From assembly GCA_021325555.1 (NCBI GenBank), contig JAJPGY010000016.1, forward strand, positions 1-64,000: DNA of 64,000 bases, in the 5' to 3' direction. The translations under genes and the position numbers were made by a program. This document shows, one piece after another, positions 26,551 through 34,829 of the stretch. Source of the stretch: Pseudomonadota bacterium (GTDB lineage Bacteria; Cyanobacteriota; Vampirovibrionia; Obscuribacterales; Obscuribacteraceae). The notes under the pieces were generated by a model that did not search any database, was not told the DNA's origin, and saw only the letters and a program-made list of their open reading frames with translations. Positions within the stretch are counted from its first letter, which is position 1. Each line of letters opens with the position of its first letter.

Positions 26551-27321
26551 ATGCTGATAGCCACTTGGAATGTGAATTCTCTGAACGTGCGACTTCCGCA
26601 CGTGCTTGACTGGCTGCAAAAGACGAAGCCAAACGTCCTGTGCATCCAGGAAACGAAGCTCACCGACGACAAGTTTCCGAAGGCGCAGTTCGAGGAGGCC
26701 GGCTACCACTGCCAGTTTTTCGGGGAGAAGGCTTATAACGGCGTTGCCATCATCTCGGACAGCGAGCCGTCGGCCGTCGTTAAGGGGTTGCCGGGCGAAG
26801 GTCCTTCCGATTCCAAGAGATTCATCGAGGCCAGGGTCGGCCCGGTGCACGTCGTGAATGTCTACATCCCCAACGGGCAGGAGGTGGGCTCGCAGAAGTT
26901 CCAGTACAAGCTCGCCTGGATCGAGCGGCTCAAATCCTATCTAAAGAAAGAGCATTCCCCTGACGATTTGCTGGTGATCTGCGGGGACTTCAACGTCGCC
27001 TACGAGGATCGGGACGTCTATGACCCTGCCTTGCTCGCAGGGCAGATCCTTTTCAGCGAGGAGGAAAAGTCGGCAATCAAATCGCTGATGCAGTGGGGGT
27101 TTGTGGACACGTTTCGCCTCCACCACCAGGAGTCGGGGCTGTACTCCTGGTGGGACTATCGCATGATGGCCTTTCGCCGGCGGATGGGCCTGCGCATCGA
27201 TCACATCTGGGCGACCGCTCCGCTTGCCGGCAAGTGCCGGGCCTCCTTCATCGACGTCGAGCCGCGCCGGCTGGAGAAGCCCTCGGATCACGCGCCGGTG
27301 GCCTCCGAGTTTGCTCTTTAA
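26551..27321 (+). CDS. xth: Exodeoxyribonuclease III
   Basis: A 256-residue DNA repair enzyme of the EEP fold (AP endonuclease and 3-prime to 5-prime exonuclease). All family motifs are present: ATWNVNSLNVRL, CIQETKLTDD (metal Glu), YNGVAIIS, VYIPNGQEVGS, CGDFNVAYED, the YSWWDYRMMAFRRRMGLRID segment with the catalytic Asp, and the C-terminal PSDHAPV with the catalytic His. Length is normal. It is transcribed away from the M20 gene. Confidence 0.96.
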   Translation: MLIATWNVNSLNVRLPHVLDWLQKTKPNVLCIQETKLTDDKFPKAQFEEAGYHCQFFGEKAYNGVAIISDSEPSAVVKGLPGEGPSDSKRFIEARVGPVHVVNVYIPNGQEVGSQKFQYKLAWIERLKSYLKKEHSPDDLLVICGDFNVAYEDRDVYDPALLAGQILFSEEEKSAIKSLMQWGFVDTFRLHHQESGLYSWWDYRMMAFRRRMGLRIDHIWATAPLAGKCRASFIDVEPRRLEKPSDHAPVASEFAL

Positions 27322-27364
27322 TAGCTCACGGCATGCGGGCAGGACGCCCCCGGGTGTGATCCTT

Positions 27365-29329
27365 TTACTTCGTTTTCGAGTACGGCAAGAGGATGTCTGC
27401 GCGGTCGATGCCCTCGATCGGCTTGTAACGGCCTTCGATGATCATATCGGCCAGCTTCGACGTCTTCTTGAAGTAGGTGTCCGATGGATGCGCGCCGGTG
27501 AGCTTGCGCGTCAGGTCCTGGCAGACGATGTCGGCGGCCGCCTCGATCACCTCGTCGTTCTGGCGCTTGGCCCACAAGGCGGTGACCAGGATCGTAATCG
27601 TGTCCTGCACGCGCTGGGACAGGTAAGCAATCCGGCACTGGCGGTCCGCCAGCTTCAGCTGGTGCTTGACCATCGCCTCGCTCAATTCCAGGGGCAGGTT
27701 GCTCAGCATCTCCGCGGCAAAATCGACGTGCTCCTGGAGCGTAGGCGACAGCCCCTCGACATGGTGCCTGTCCGGTCCGGCAAGCGTCTTGCCCAGCCAC
27801 CAGAACCCGTAGGGAACCAGCTCGTTGCGCAACTTCCAGACGTGGGCCGGATTGGCCGGATTCATCGTGCGCAGGCCCTCACGCTGCAACGCCAGGCCCA
27901 CAGGTTCGAAGAACTGCACGCCGTGAGCCTTGGCCAGCGACTTGAAAAAGGCCATGCCCAGCATCTCCCCTTCGCCCTCGTAAATGCAGGGCGCCAGAAA
28001 ATCATGGACGTTGTCGCCGAACAGGTGCCCGTGCACGAACGAGCGCCCGCCGTGCGTCTTCATGAAGTACTCGATGGCTGTTTCCTTCTCGGCTTCGCTT
28101 CCGAAGATCTTGGCGATGATGCACTCCAGCTCGCCGCGGTAGCCGCGATCCAGCAGGGAGGAGCCCCATTCGACCAGAGCATCGGCGGCGGTTATCAAGC
28201 CGGCGACGCGGGCGATTCTTCGTTTGACGAGCTCCCGCGTCTCGATGGGCTGGCCGTAGGTTTCCCGGAAATGCGCCCAGGGCAGAATATTGGCCAGCAT
28301 CATGCGCATGACGCCCGACGCCGTGGCGCACAGGGCCAGCCTGCCCAGGTTGAGCCCGTGGTAGGCGACCGTCAGCCCGTCTCCCACCGGCGGGGCAAGC
28401 AGGTTCTCCCTGGGCACACGGAAGTTCTTGAATACAAGCCCGTTGTTGTAGGTGTGCTTGAGCGCGTACAGCCCGTAGTGCTTGAGCTGGAAGCTGTCGT
28501 TCTCTTCCTTGGGCAGCTCGGCGATCAAGGCTGCCGGCTTGCCGTCTATCAAGCAGACAACACCGACGGCGCGGCCGGGAACGGCGTTGGTGATGAAGAG
28601 CTTCTCGCCGTTTACCAGATAATGATCGCCATCCAGCGTGGCGGTCGTGCGCAAGGCAGTGAGGTCGGAGCCCGCATTGGGCTCGGTGAGCGCAAAACCG
28701 GAAAGCAGGTCGCCGGACGCCAGCCTGGGAAGGAGGCGCTGCTTCTGCTCCTCCGATCCGAAGCTCCGCAGCGGATCGACAGCGCCGATGCAACCGTGGA
28801 CGGAGGCCAGTCCGGCACAGGTGGGATCGATCAGGGCAACCTGGGTGAGAAAGCGCATGAAGTGCTGCAGCGAAGCTCCCTGCCCGCCGTACTTCGGCTC
28901 GATGAGCATTCCCCAGTAGCCGGCTGCCCCCAGGTCGCTGAGAACGGTCTCCGAAATCCTGCCGCTGGCGTCCCAAATTGTCTTGGCCTGCTTGTGCCTG
29001 CGCAACACCTCCAGACACCTGTTCATGGCCGGCAAGCAGGCGGCCTGCGTGCTCGGGGCCGGCGACTCGAAAAGCTCCAGCGGAATCTTGTCTTCCCAGA
29101 CGGCCTTGTGAATGGGGCTGTTCACCGTCTTGTACTGGGGCGCGAACATCGACTCGACCTGCTCGTCGGCACGGTCGACCGCCCCTGTCCTCAGCGCCTC
29201 CTCCTCTGTCTTGCCGCCCAGCCGCAGGGCTGTTTCCGCAAAGGTGCGGGTCTCTGCCGCGGCCGTCTGCTTCTCTTCCCCGGCAGCCTGAGCTGCTGCT
29301 TCCTTGTTCTCGTCCCTGGTAGTTGTCAT
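27365..29329 (-). CDS. Acyl-CoA dehydrogenase, long form
   Basis: A 654-residue FAD enzyme of the first beta-oxidation step. The N-terminal ~80 residues are a charged Ala/Glu-rich extension. The core follows: GYWGMLIEPKYGGQGAS, ASVHGCIGAVDPLRSFGSEE, FALTEPNAGSDLTALRTTA (FAD/substrate binding), the NGEKLFITNA strand, then the helical domain with CIYEGEGEMLGMAF near the usual catalytic Glu. A C-terminal ~170-residue helical extension makes it longer than short/medium-chain enzymes, as in FadE/VLCAD-type proteins. The ATG at 29329 (MTTTRDEN) is chosen. No fadB/fadA partner lies in the window. Confidence 0.9.
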   Translation of the reverse strand: MTTTRDENKEAAAQAAGEEKQTAAAETRTFAETALRLGGKTEEEALRTGAVDRADEQVESMFAPQYKTVNSPIHKAVWEDKIPLELFESPAPSTQAACLPAMNRCLEVLRRHKQAKTIWDASGRISETVLSDLGAAGYWGMLIEPKYGGQGASLQHFMRFLTQVALIDPTCAGLASVHGCIGAVDPLRSFGSEEQKQRLLPRLASGDLLSGFALTEPNAGSDLTALRTTATLDGDHYLVNGEKLFITNAVPGRAVGVVCLIDGKPAALIAELPKEENDSFQLKHYGLYALKHTYNNGLVFKNFRVPRENLLAPPVGDGLTVAYHGLNLGRLALCATASGVMRMMLANILPWAHFRETYGQPIETRELVKRRIARVAGLITAADALVEWGSSLLDRGYRGELECIIAKIFGSEAEKETAIEYFMKTHGGRSFVHGHLFGDNVHDFLAPCIYEGEGEMLGMAFFKSLAKAHGVQFFEPVGLALQREGLRTMNPANPAHVWKLRNELVPYGFWWLGKTLAGPDRHHVEGLSPTLQEHVDFAAEMLSNLPLELSEAMVKHQLKLADRQCRIAYLSQRVQDTITILVTALWAKRQNDEVIEAAADIVCQDLTRKLTGAHPSDTYFKKTSKLADMIIEGRYKPIEGIDRADILLPYSKTK

Positions 29330-29408
29330 GACACGCCAATGCCCCTGGTTTGAATGAACAAACCACGATCTAATCACATGCACCGATCACTTATATATGG
29401 TAACGCGC

Positions 29409-30857
29409 TTATTTTTCCGCCACCTTAGATTTGACAAGGCTCGGCCAATCCGTGTGGATAAAGCCCAGAGCCGGCTTGTCGACGCGCTCATAGGTGTGGG
29501 CGCCGAAGAAGTCACGCTGCGCTTGCAGGAGATTTTGCGGCAGCCGGGCGCTGCGGTAGGAGTCGAAATAGGCCAGGCTGGCCGAAAAGGCCGGCACGGC
29601 GATGCCCAGCTTCTGGGCGGTGATCACCACCTCCCTCCATTGCACCTGGGCCTTGACTATCCACTCCCTGAAATCCGAGTCCAGAAGCAGGTTGGGCAGA
29701 TCCGGCTGGCGCCTGAAAGCCTGGGTGATGCGATCGAGGAACTGGGCGCGAATGATGCAACCGCCCTTCCAGATTCGCGCCGTCTCGGCAAGATTGATTC
29801 CCCAGCCGTAGTGGACGGAACCGGCGTGGATGAGCGCCATTCCCTGCGCGTAGGAGCAGATCTTGCTTGCGTAGAGCGCGTGCTCGATGGCGTCGACAAA
29901 GCCCTTCTCGTCGCCCTCGAACCTGGTGGAGCCGGGGCCGGAAAGCGCCCTGGAGGCCACCACCCGCTCGTCCTTCATCGACGAAAGGAGCCTGGCCGTC
30001 AGCGCCGCGTCGATGGTCGGGATCGGCACGCCCAGCTCGAGGGCGGTCTCGGCCGTCCACTTGCCCGTGCCCTTCTGTCCCGCCTTGTCCTGGATTAAAT
30101 CCACGAGCGGCTTGCTCGTCTCCGGGTCGATGACGGTGAAAATCTCTCCGGTAATCTCGATCAGGAAGGAATTGAGCAGTCCCGCGTTCCACCTGTCGAA
30201 TATCCGGCCTATCCGCTCGGCGTCATAGCCGAGACCGCGATTCAGCAGGTCGTACGCCTCGCAGATGAGCTGCATGTCACCATATTCGATACCATTGTGC
30301 ACCATCTTTACGAAGTGGCCGGCGCCGTCCGGTCCCAGGTACGTCACGCAGGGGCCGTCGTCGACCTTGGCTGCTATCGCCTCCCAGATCGGGCGGATCT
30401 TCTCGTAAGCCTGCTTGTCGCCGCCGGGCATCAGTGACGGGCCCCAGAGCGCTCCTTCCTCGCCGCCGGACACGCCGGAGCCTATGAAGTAGAGCCCCTC
30501 GGCGGCCAGCTCCTTGCCCCGCCTCCTGGTGTCCTCGAAGAAGGAGTTGCCGCCGTCGATTATGATGTCGCCCTTCTCCAGGTATGGCTTCACCTTCTCG
30601 ACCGTCTGATCCACCGCGTCGCCGGCCTTGACCAGGAGGATTATCTTGCGCGGGCGCTCCAGGCACTTGACAAAAGAGGCCTCGTCCTTGCAGCCGATGA
30701 CCTTCTTGCCCTTCGCCGGTCCGGCGACGAAAGCGTCGACCTTATCCGTGTGCCGGTTGAATACCGCGATCGTGTACCCGTTGCGCTCGATGTTGAGCGC
30801 GAGATTCTCCCCCATCACGCCCAACCCGATCAAACCGACATTAGCCGCATCAGCCAT
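29409..30857 (-). CDS. gnd: 6-phosphogluconate dehydrogenase, decarboxylating
   Basis: This enzyme of the oxidative pentose-phosphate pathway produces ribulose-5-phosphate, CO2 and NAD(P)H. The 482-residue protein has the coenzyme motif GLGVMGENLALNIERNGY, FNRHTDK, the substrate signature GGNSFFEDT and GSGVSGGEEGALWGPSLMPG, and KMVHNGIEYGDMQ. The C-terminal all-helical domain ends DWPSLVKSKVAEK. The length matches the long, E. coli-like form. The ATG at 30857 is directly before MADAANVGLIGLG; an upstream in-frame extension is not family-like. It converges on no partner and stands alone. Confidence 0.96.
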   Translation of the reverse strand: MADAANVGLIGLGVMGENLALNIERNGYTIAVFNRHTDKVDAFVAGPAKGKKVIGCKDEASFVKCLERPRKIILLVKAGDAVDQTVEKVKPYLEKGDIIIDGGNSFFEDTRRRGKELAAEGLYFIGSGVSGGEEGALWGPSLMPGGDKQAYEKIRPIWEAIAAKVDDGPCVTYLGPDGAGHFVKMVHNGIEYGDMQLICEAYDLLNRGLGYDAERIGRIFDRWNAGLLNSFLIEITGEIFTVIDPETSKPLVDLIQDKAGQKGTGKWTAETALELGVPIPTIDAALTARLLSSMKDERVVASRALSGPGSTRFEGDEKGFVDAIEHALYASKICSYAQGMALIHAGSVHYGWGINLAETARIWKGGCIIRAQFLDRITQAFRRQPDLPNLLLDSDFREWIVKAQVQWREVVITAQKLGIAVPAFSASLAYFDSYRSARLPQNLLQAQRDFFGAHTYERVDKPALGFIHTDWPSLVKSKVAEK

Positions 30858-31016
30858 GATCCCAGCCCTCCTGAGCCGCCAGGTGAATCCGGGCTGCCGG
30901 CCCACCCCACAGTGAGGTTGGCCCCGCGAAACCCTGCCGATTCCTCTTTCTTTGCCTTTAGCTTAGCAGCTTGATAACCAGGAAAGCCGAAACGCGCAGA
31001 ACCGGGCGGCGCCCGG

Positions 31017-31044
31017 CGCGACGCGCCGCCGGCGGCGCGTCGCG
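31017..31044. repeat. 28-bp perfect palindrome upstream of the DCC gene
   Basis: Arms of 14 bases (CGCGACGCGCCGCC and its complement) meet without a loop and are followed by TTAAAATT. It lies between divergent genes (gnd and the DCC-family gene), ending 43 bp before the latter's start. It could be an operator or cruciform-forming site, or a leader hairpin. Confidence 0.8.
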
Positions 31045-31087
31045 TTAAAATTGAGCTGTGGGCTTACCACCGGGCAGGCAAACCGGC

Positions 31088-31465
31088 ATGGCTGAAGAAA
31101 AACCCGTAGTCGTATATGACGGTGAATGCCCTTTTTGCATCCGGCAGATTGACCGCTTCAAGCGCTGGGACAAAAAGGGTGCCCTGCAATATGTTCCCAG
31201 GCAGCAAGAGGGGCTCGAAGAGCGCTTTCCGGTTCTCGCCCAGGGGGACTTCAACGCCGGCATGCGGTTTATCGGCACCGACGGCAACGTGGCCGTGGGG
31301 GCTGACGCCGTCTATGAGATCTGCAAGGCGCTGCCCGCGTTCGGCGCGTTTGCCTGGATATATCGCATCCCCGGGATCAACCAGCTTGCCCGCGCGGCGT
31401 ATGCCTGGGTGGCGGCGAACCGCATGAAGCTGGCCGGCCAGTGCAAGGACAACGTTTGCCGTTAG
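31088..31465 (+). CDS. DCC-family (DUF393) thiol-oxidoreductase-like protein
   Basis: A 125-residue protein beginning VVVYDGECPFCIRQIDRFKRWD, which contains the D-G-x-C-P-x-C motif that names the DCC/YuxK family and resembles a thioredoxin CxxC site. Later family features are AVYEICKALPAFGAFAWIYRIPG and the terminal region. The ATG at 31088 is chosen over a GTG ten codons earlier. Its tail overlaps the convergent RNase D gene by 4 bases. The biochemical activity of this family is not established. Confidence 0.85.
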   Translation: MAEEKPVVVYDGECPFCIRQIDRFKRWDKKGALQYVPRQQEGLEERFPVLAQGDFNAGMRFIGTDGNVAVGADAVYEICKALPAFGAFAWIYRIPGINQLARAAYAWVAANRMKLAGQCKDNVCR

Positions 31466-32661
31466 ATCTTCGATTGAACCTTGGTTGACGGATCCACCAA
31501 CATTCTGACCGGCGGATCGCCTTTGACGACCTGAATCTCGAGCTGAGCCCCGTCGAGCAGATCGATCAACGCCTGCCCGACAATCTGTCTCCGCCAGCCT
31601 TCCAGCAAAGGCACCTGGCTCTCCTCGACCCGGGACTCGCGGTGGGCGCGCACCAGGTTTTGCAGGTCGTTCCTGCTTGCCACCAGCTCTGGTGCCAGGT
31701 CCAGGTCGTAGCAGATCGTTTTCTGCACCGCGAACAGTATGTCGCCAATCAGCACCTCGCGCCGCGGAGGCGTCTTGAAAGAGGGCCAGGTAGGGCAGAG
31801 GTCTTCCGGCCGGTTCAGCGCCTGCTGCACCGCTTTGATTATCTGCTCCCCGTACTGCCGGATCTGATCCGGCCGCACGCCGCGCACCCGCTTGATCTCA
31901 TCGACCTGCCGCGGCGGGCGCCGGCTCAATTCCAAAAGTATGTTGTCGCCGATAATCGAGCGCGCCGGCTTGTTTAACCTGTAAGCCTCCCGATCCCGGA
32001 AATGGCACAGCTCCTGCAGCACGGCCAGTCCCCGGCGGGGAAGGCTGCTGGCGCCCTTGACGCGCAGGTAATCGAGCGAGCGGTCCTGCTCGTAATACTC
32101 GGGCGTGCAGTATCGCCGGCATTCCTCCTCCACCCAGCCCAGCCTGCCGCCTTCCCTCAGGCGGTTGGCCAGACGATCGTACATGGGCAGCAGGTGCCTG
32201 ACGTCATCGAGGGCGTAGTGAATCTGCGATTCGGTGAGCGGCCGGTTCATCCAGTCGGTATAGCTCTCCGTCTTGGAGATGCTCACGCTCAAAAGCTGGT
32301 TGAGCAGCTTGCCGTAGCCGACCGGGTAGCCGAAGCCGGTGAACCCGGCGGCAATCTGAATGTCCATGATGTTCTGGGGAACAAGCTTGGACCAGCTGTG
32401 GACAAGGTCGAGATCCTGCTCGGCCGCATGCAGCACTTTCAGTATGCCCGGATCGGCCACCTGCTCCCACAGCGGCATCAAGTCAGGAACCGCAAGCGGA
32501 TCGACGATAAAGGCGTCCCGGTCGGTCGACACCTGGACCAGGCAAAGCTCGGGAGAGTACGTCCTTTCCGGGATGAACTCCAGATCCATCCCGAAGCGCC
32601 CGGACTCACCGATTTGCGCGCATACCTTTTCGAGCTCCCGTGTGCTGGTGACGATGGTCAT
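31462..32661 (-). CDS. rnd: Ribonuclease D (DEDD exonuclease with HRDC domain)
   Basis: A 399-residue 3-prime to 5-prime exoribonuclease used in tRNA 3-end maturation. The DEDDy exonuclease motifs are MDLEFIPERTYSPELCLVQ, VLHAAEQDLDLV and the YALDDVRHLLPMYD block. An HRDC-type helical domain follows at about residues 200-290 (LAVLQELCHFRDREAYRLNKP, IKRVRGVRPDQIRQYG). The ATG at 32661 begins the fold (MTIVTSTREL). It starts 4 bp after the phosphatase-family gene and is the last gene of a three-gene minus-strand operon. Confidence 0.9.
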   Translation of the reverse strand: MTIVTSTRELEKVCAQIGESGRFGMDLEFIPERTYSPELCLVQVSTDRDAFIVDPLAVPDLMPLWEQVADPGILKVLHAAEQDLDLVHSWSKLVPQNIMDIQIAAGFTGFGYPVGYGKLLNQLLSVSISKTESYTDWMNRPLTESQIHYALDDVRHLLPMYDRLANRLREGGRLGWVEEECRRYCTPEYYEQDRSLDYLRVKGASSLPRRGLAVLQELCHFRDREAYRLNKPARSIIGDNILLELSRRPPRQVDEIKRVRGVRPDQIRQYGEQIIKAVQQALNRPEDLCPTWPSFKTPPRREVLIGDILFAVQKTICYDLDLAPELVASRNDLQNLVRAHRESRVEESQVPLLEGWRRQIVGQALIDLLDGAQLEIQVVKGDPPVRMLVDPSTKVQSKI

Positions 32662-32665
32662 AGGC

Positions 32666-33526
32666 TTAGCTTTCGGTTCGCAGAAGGCAGGCTCGCGACC
32701 AGGCAAGCGCCCCTGCCCGGCCGATAATTACACTGCAGTGATGCTGGATCTCGGGCAGCGGGAATTCGAGCCCGTCGCGCTCCAGCTGTCCCACCTCCAG
32801 TCCGGCGCCCAGGGCGATGGCAACCGGTCCGGCCGTGTCCCAGACCTTGAGCTTGCCGGACAGGTGGATGAAAACATCGGCCTGACCGACAAGGATTTTG
32901 GCCACCTTCAACCCGACGCTGCCTGATTTCACCCACTCGATGCCGGGCAGCTCGTTTACCCAGGGGTGCGACTTGCGGTCGCGGAAGCCCATCATAACCC
33001 TGGCGCCGGCATCGGGCGTCATCGCCGGGGCGAAATCGAGCTGCCTGGGCCGCTGCGTGCCGGTTTGCTCCCACGATCTGGAGCCCGGGCCGCCGAAATA
33101 GGTGGTATCCAGCGCCGGCGCATAGACCCAGCCGAAGGCGGCCTGCCCATCCTGGAGGAACCCGACCATCACGGCATATTGTCCATCGTTGCGGACATAG
33201 TTGTCCGTTCCGTCGATCGGATCCACGAGCCAGACCCGTCCCTCGGTACCACAGTCCTTTGGATGAGGCTCCTCCTCAGAGATAATCACGTCGCCCGGGA
33301 AGCGTTCTCTCAAATGGCTCATGATCAGCCTGGACAGCTCGATATCGGCTTCGGTGACCAGGTCCTGCGGCCCGGTCTTCTGCGAAATGCCCACGCCATC
33401 CCTCATGCCGGCGGCGAGTTGTCCCGCGCGCCGCACAAGTTCGTTTACGTACTCGATGTCGGCATCAGTCAGCAAAGCGGAGCCAGTCACATTTCCTTGA
33501 GGCAACCCGGGATTTCCTATGCGCAA
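32666..33526 (-). CDS. Inositol-monophosphatase / CysQ family phosphatase
   Basis: A 286-residue Mg-dependent, Li-sensitive-type phosphatase. Metal and substrate motifs are visible: VTEADIELSRLI, ISEEEPH (metal Glu), VDPIDGTDNYVRN (the DPxDGT signature) and WDTAGPVAIALGAG (the WDxAxG-like second signature). The family acts on inositol-1-phosphate, fructose-1,6-bisphosphate or 3-prime-phosphoadenosine nucleotides. The choice is not clear here, though its pairing with RNase D is compatible with nucleotide turnover. Its start overlaps the end of the YbjN-like gene by 10 bases. Confidence 0.88.
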   Translation of the reverse strand: MRIGNPGLPQGNVTGSALLTDADIEYVNELVRRAGQLAAGMRDGVGISQKTGPQDLVTEADIELSRLIMSHLRERFPGDVIISEEEPHPKDCGTEGRVWLVDPIDGTDNYVRNDGQYAVMVGFLQDGQAAFGWVYAPALDTTYFGGPGSRSWEQTGTQRPRQLDFAPAMTPDAGARVMMGFRDRKSHPWVNELPGIEWVKSGSVGLKVAKILVGQADVFIHLSGKLKVWDTAGPVAIALGAGLEVGQLERDGLEFPLPEIQHHCSVIIGRAGALAWSRACLLRTES

Positions 33527-33984
33527 CGGTCCCAGTACATTCGGGCATTGAATTCGCGCGCCAGCTTGTCGTCCAGAAGGTCCGCGACGTAGGCCACATT
33601 CCAGACCATGGCGTCCAGCTCCTCCTGGTCGAGGGCCAGCGTCGGACGCTGGGCTACGACCAGCACGATATCTTCGTGCGTCGAGAGCGCGCAGTTGTGG
33701 AGGTCGGTGTTGATGTCCAGGAGCCGGCGGTAGAAGGCCTCGCGATTGGTATCGGGCACGTGGACGAGCGGCGCCGTTATGCGCAGGGTGGGACCGGTGT
33801 TGGTATCCTGAACAAAGATGTACACCCGCGCGCTACCTTCGGTCAGATGCCAGCCGTAGCCCTCGGCGCCCTCCAGCTCGTGAGCGTGCGGATCGAGCCC
33901 CCGCTTTTTGAAGTAGTGCTCGATCATGTGCATGACCTCTTGCACCGTGCCGTGACTTGCCCGCTTGGTTCCGAACAAACCCAT
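33517..33984 (-). CDS. YbjN-domain protein
   Basis: A 155-residue soluble protein with a secretion-chaperone-like alpha/beta fold. The pattern VMHMIEHYFKKRGLDP, VYIFVQDTNTGPTLRITAPLVHVPDTNREAFYRRLLDINT, CALSTHEDIVLVVAQRP and ELDAMVWNVAYVADLLDDKL fits the YbjN family, whose molecular role is not settled. It is the first gene of the operon with the inositol-phosphatase-like and RNase D genes; the overlap with the next gene suggests translational coupling. Confidence 0.78.
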   Translation of the reverse strand: MGLFGTKRASHGTVQEVMHMIEHYFKKRGLDPHAHELEGAEGYGWHLTEGSARVYIFVQDTNTGPTLRITAPLVHVPDTNREAFYRRLLDINTDLHNCALSTHEDIVLVVAQRPTLALDQEELDAMVWNVAYVADLLDDKLAREFNARMYWDRCA

Positions 33985-34428
33985 TTAACCTTCCTCTCTC
34001 ATGGTCCGCTTGCCCGCCCGGGACCTCGGGCGCGCAGGCTTACCGCCTGCATGGCTCTGGTCTTCCGGCAGAACGGCCGCCCGACGCCCCCGTCCGCGAG
34101 GTTGTCAAGATCCACGGAATGCCCCAGATCCAAATCCAGTATACCGACTGGTTGCCCGTTTCCGTCACCTGCGTGTCCGCAATCTCCGGTCACCCCGGAG
34201 ATTGCGGGCACGCCCCCCGGCAGCCTGGGGACAGGCCCCGCGGCGGCCGCAGCCCGCCGGGGGCGCGGGAGTCCCGCCCGCATCTCGCGCCTGCCCCGAG
34301 TATGCAAGGTCTCCGGATACGGCGGCCGAGGGATCCCGCCCACCGTATCCGCTCGTAAACCCCGAGCCTTTACGCCCGGCCCCTGAGTCAGGCCATGGTA
34401 ATATAATTAAACGTCCGCACTCGCCCAT
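33985..34428. other. 444-bp highly structured non-coding gap before tRNA-Asn
   Basis: Very GC-rich with at least three strong stem-loops. These are a 6-bp GCAGGC/GCCTGC stem near 34038-34054, a perfect 13-bp stem at 34177-34189/34195-34207 and a 9-bp stem CGGATACGG/CCGTATCCG near 34314-34352. No protein of recognisable family is readable on either strand. I found no RNase P, tmRNA or SRP signature. Confidence 0.5.
34402..34407 (+). promoter_or_regulatory. Candidate -10 element of tRNA-Asn
   Basis: A consensus TATAAT lies 21 bp upstream of the mature tRNA 5-prime end in an otherwise GC-rich region, at the right distance for transcription to begin a few bases ahead of the tRNA. No matching -35 hexamer is clear. 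Confidence 0.5.
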
Positions 34429-34500
34429 TCCCGAGTAGCGCAGCGGTAGCGCAGGTGACTGTTAATCACTTGGTCGTAGGTTCGAATCCTACCTCGGGAG
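34429..34500 (+). tRNA. tRNA-Asn(GTT)
   Basis: A full cloverleaf can be folded. The acceptor is TCCCGAG/CTCGGGA, the D stem GCGC/GCGC with loop AGCGGTA, the anticodon stem GGTGA/TCACT with loop CTGTTAA (anticodon GTT at 34461-34463) and the T stem GTAGG/CCTAC with loop TTCGAAT. The discriminator is G. The 3-prime CCA is not encoded (CATC follows), so it must be added by a nucleotidyltransferase. An intrinsic terminator follows. Confidence 0.97.
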
Positions 34501-34520
34501 CATCTTCAGAGACCGGCGCG

Positions 34521-34556
34521 ACGCAGCTTTCCTGACGAAGGCTGCGTTTTCATTTT
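34521..34556 (+). terminator. Intrinsic terminator after tRNA-Asn
   Basis: A 7-bp stem ACGCAGC / GCTGCGT (34521-34527, 34541-34547) is followed by TTTCATTTT. It begins 20 bp after the tRNA. Confidence 0.75.
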
Positions 34557-34767
34557 GGGAAGCTATCTTTTGCCTGGAGACGGCTTGCAGACGGCGGCAC
34601 GATCCGGGCAAGGTTGCGGTACTACATACGGTGCGAACTTTTCCACCGTCCGTTGTAGCCGGATCGGAAAGAACTCTGCATCGACTCACCGGTCGAAATC
34701 CCATCCAACCACCCTCGAGAATGGGAATTCTACGAAGTTTTTGGGGCTCCCAAGAGGTCTCAAAACC

Positions 34768-34797
34768 TTGACAAGGGGTTATTTTTGGGGCTATAGT
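34768..34797 (+). promoter_or_regulatory. Sigma-70 promoter for the phage-tail-type lysozyme gene
   Basis: A perfect -35 TTGACA (34768-34773) and a -10 TATAGT (34792-34797) are separated by 18 bp. The predicted start near 34804 leaves a leader of about 26 bases before the ATG at 34830. This is the best housekeeping promoter I see in the window. Confidence 0.75.
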
Positions 34798-34829
34798 CGA
34801 ATCCATCCCTCCCGAGCGCTTACCAGGTT

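Larger units (their letters stand above)
34501..34829. other. 329-bp gap: tRNA terminator and a sigma-70 promoter
   Basis: Besides the terminator (34521-34556) and promoter (34768-34797) listed separately, this gap shows no gene. It is less GC-rich than its neighbours. I found no repeat of the tRNA 3-prime end that would mark an integrated element. Confidence 0.55.

Noticed and set aside
33999..34343. 114-codon minus-strand frame in the gap before tRNA-Asn
   Set aside because: Pro/Arg/Gly-rich composition typical of non-coding GC-rich DNA; the region is better explained by strong hairpins.
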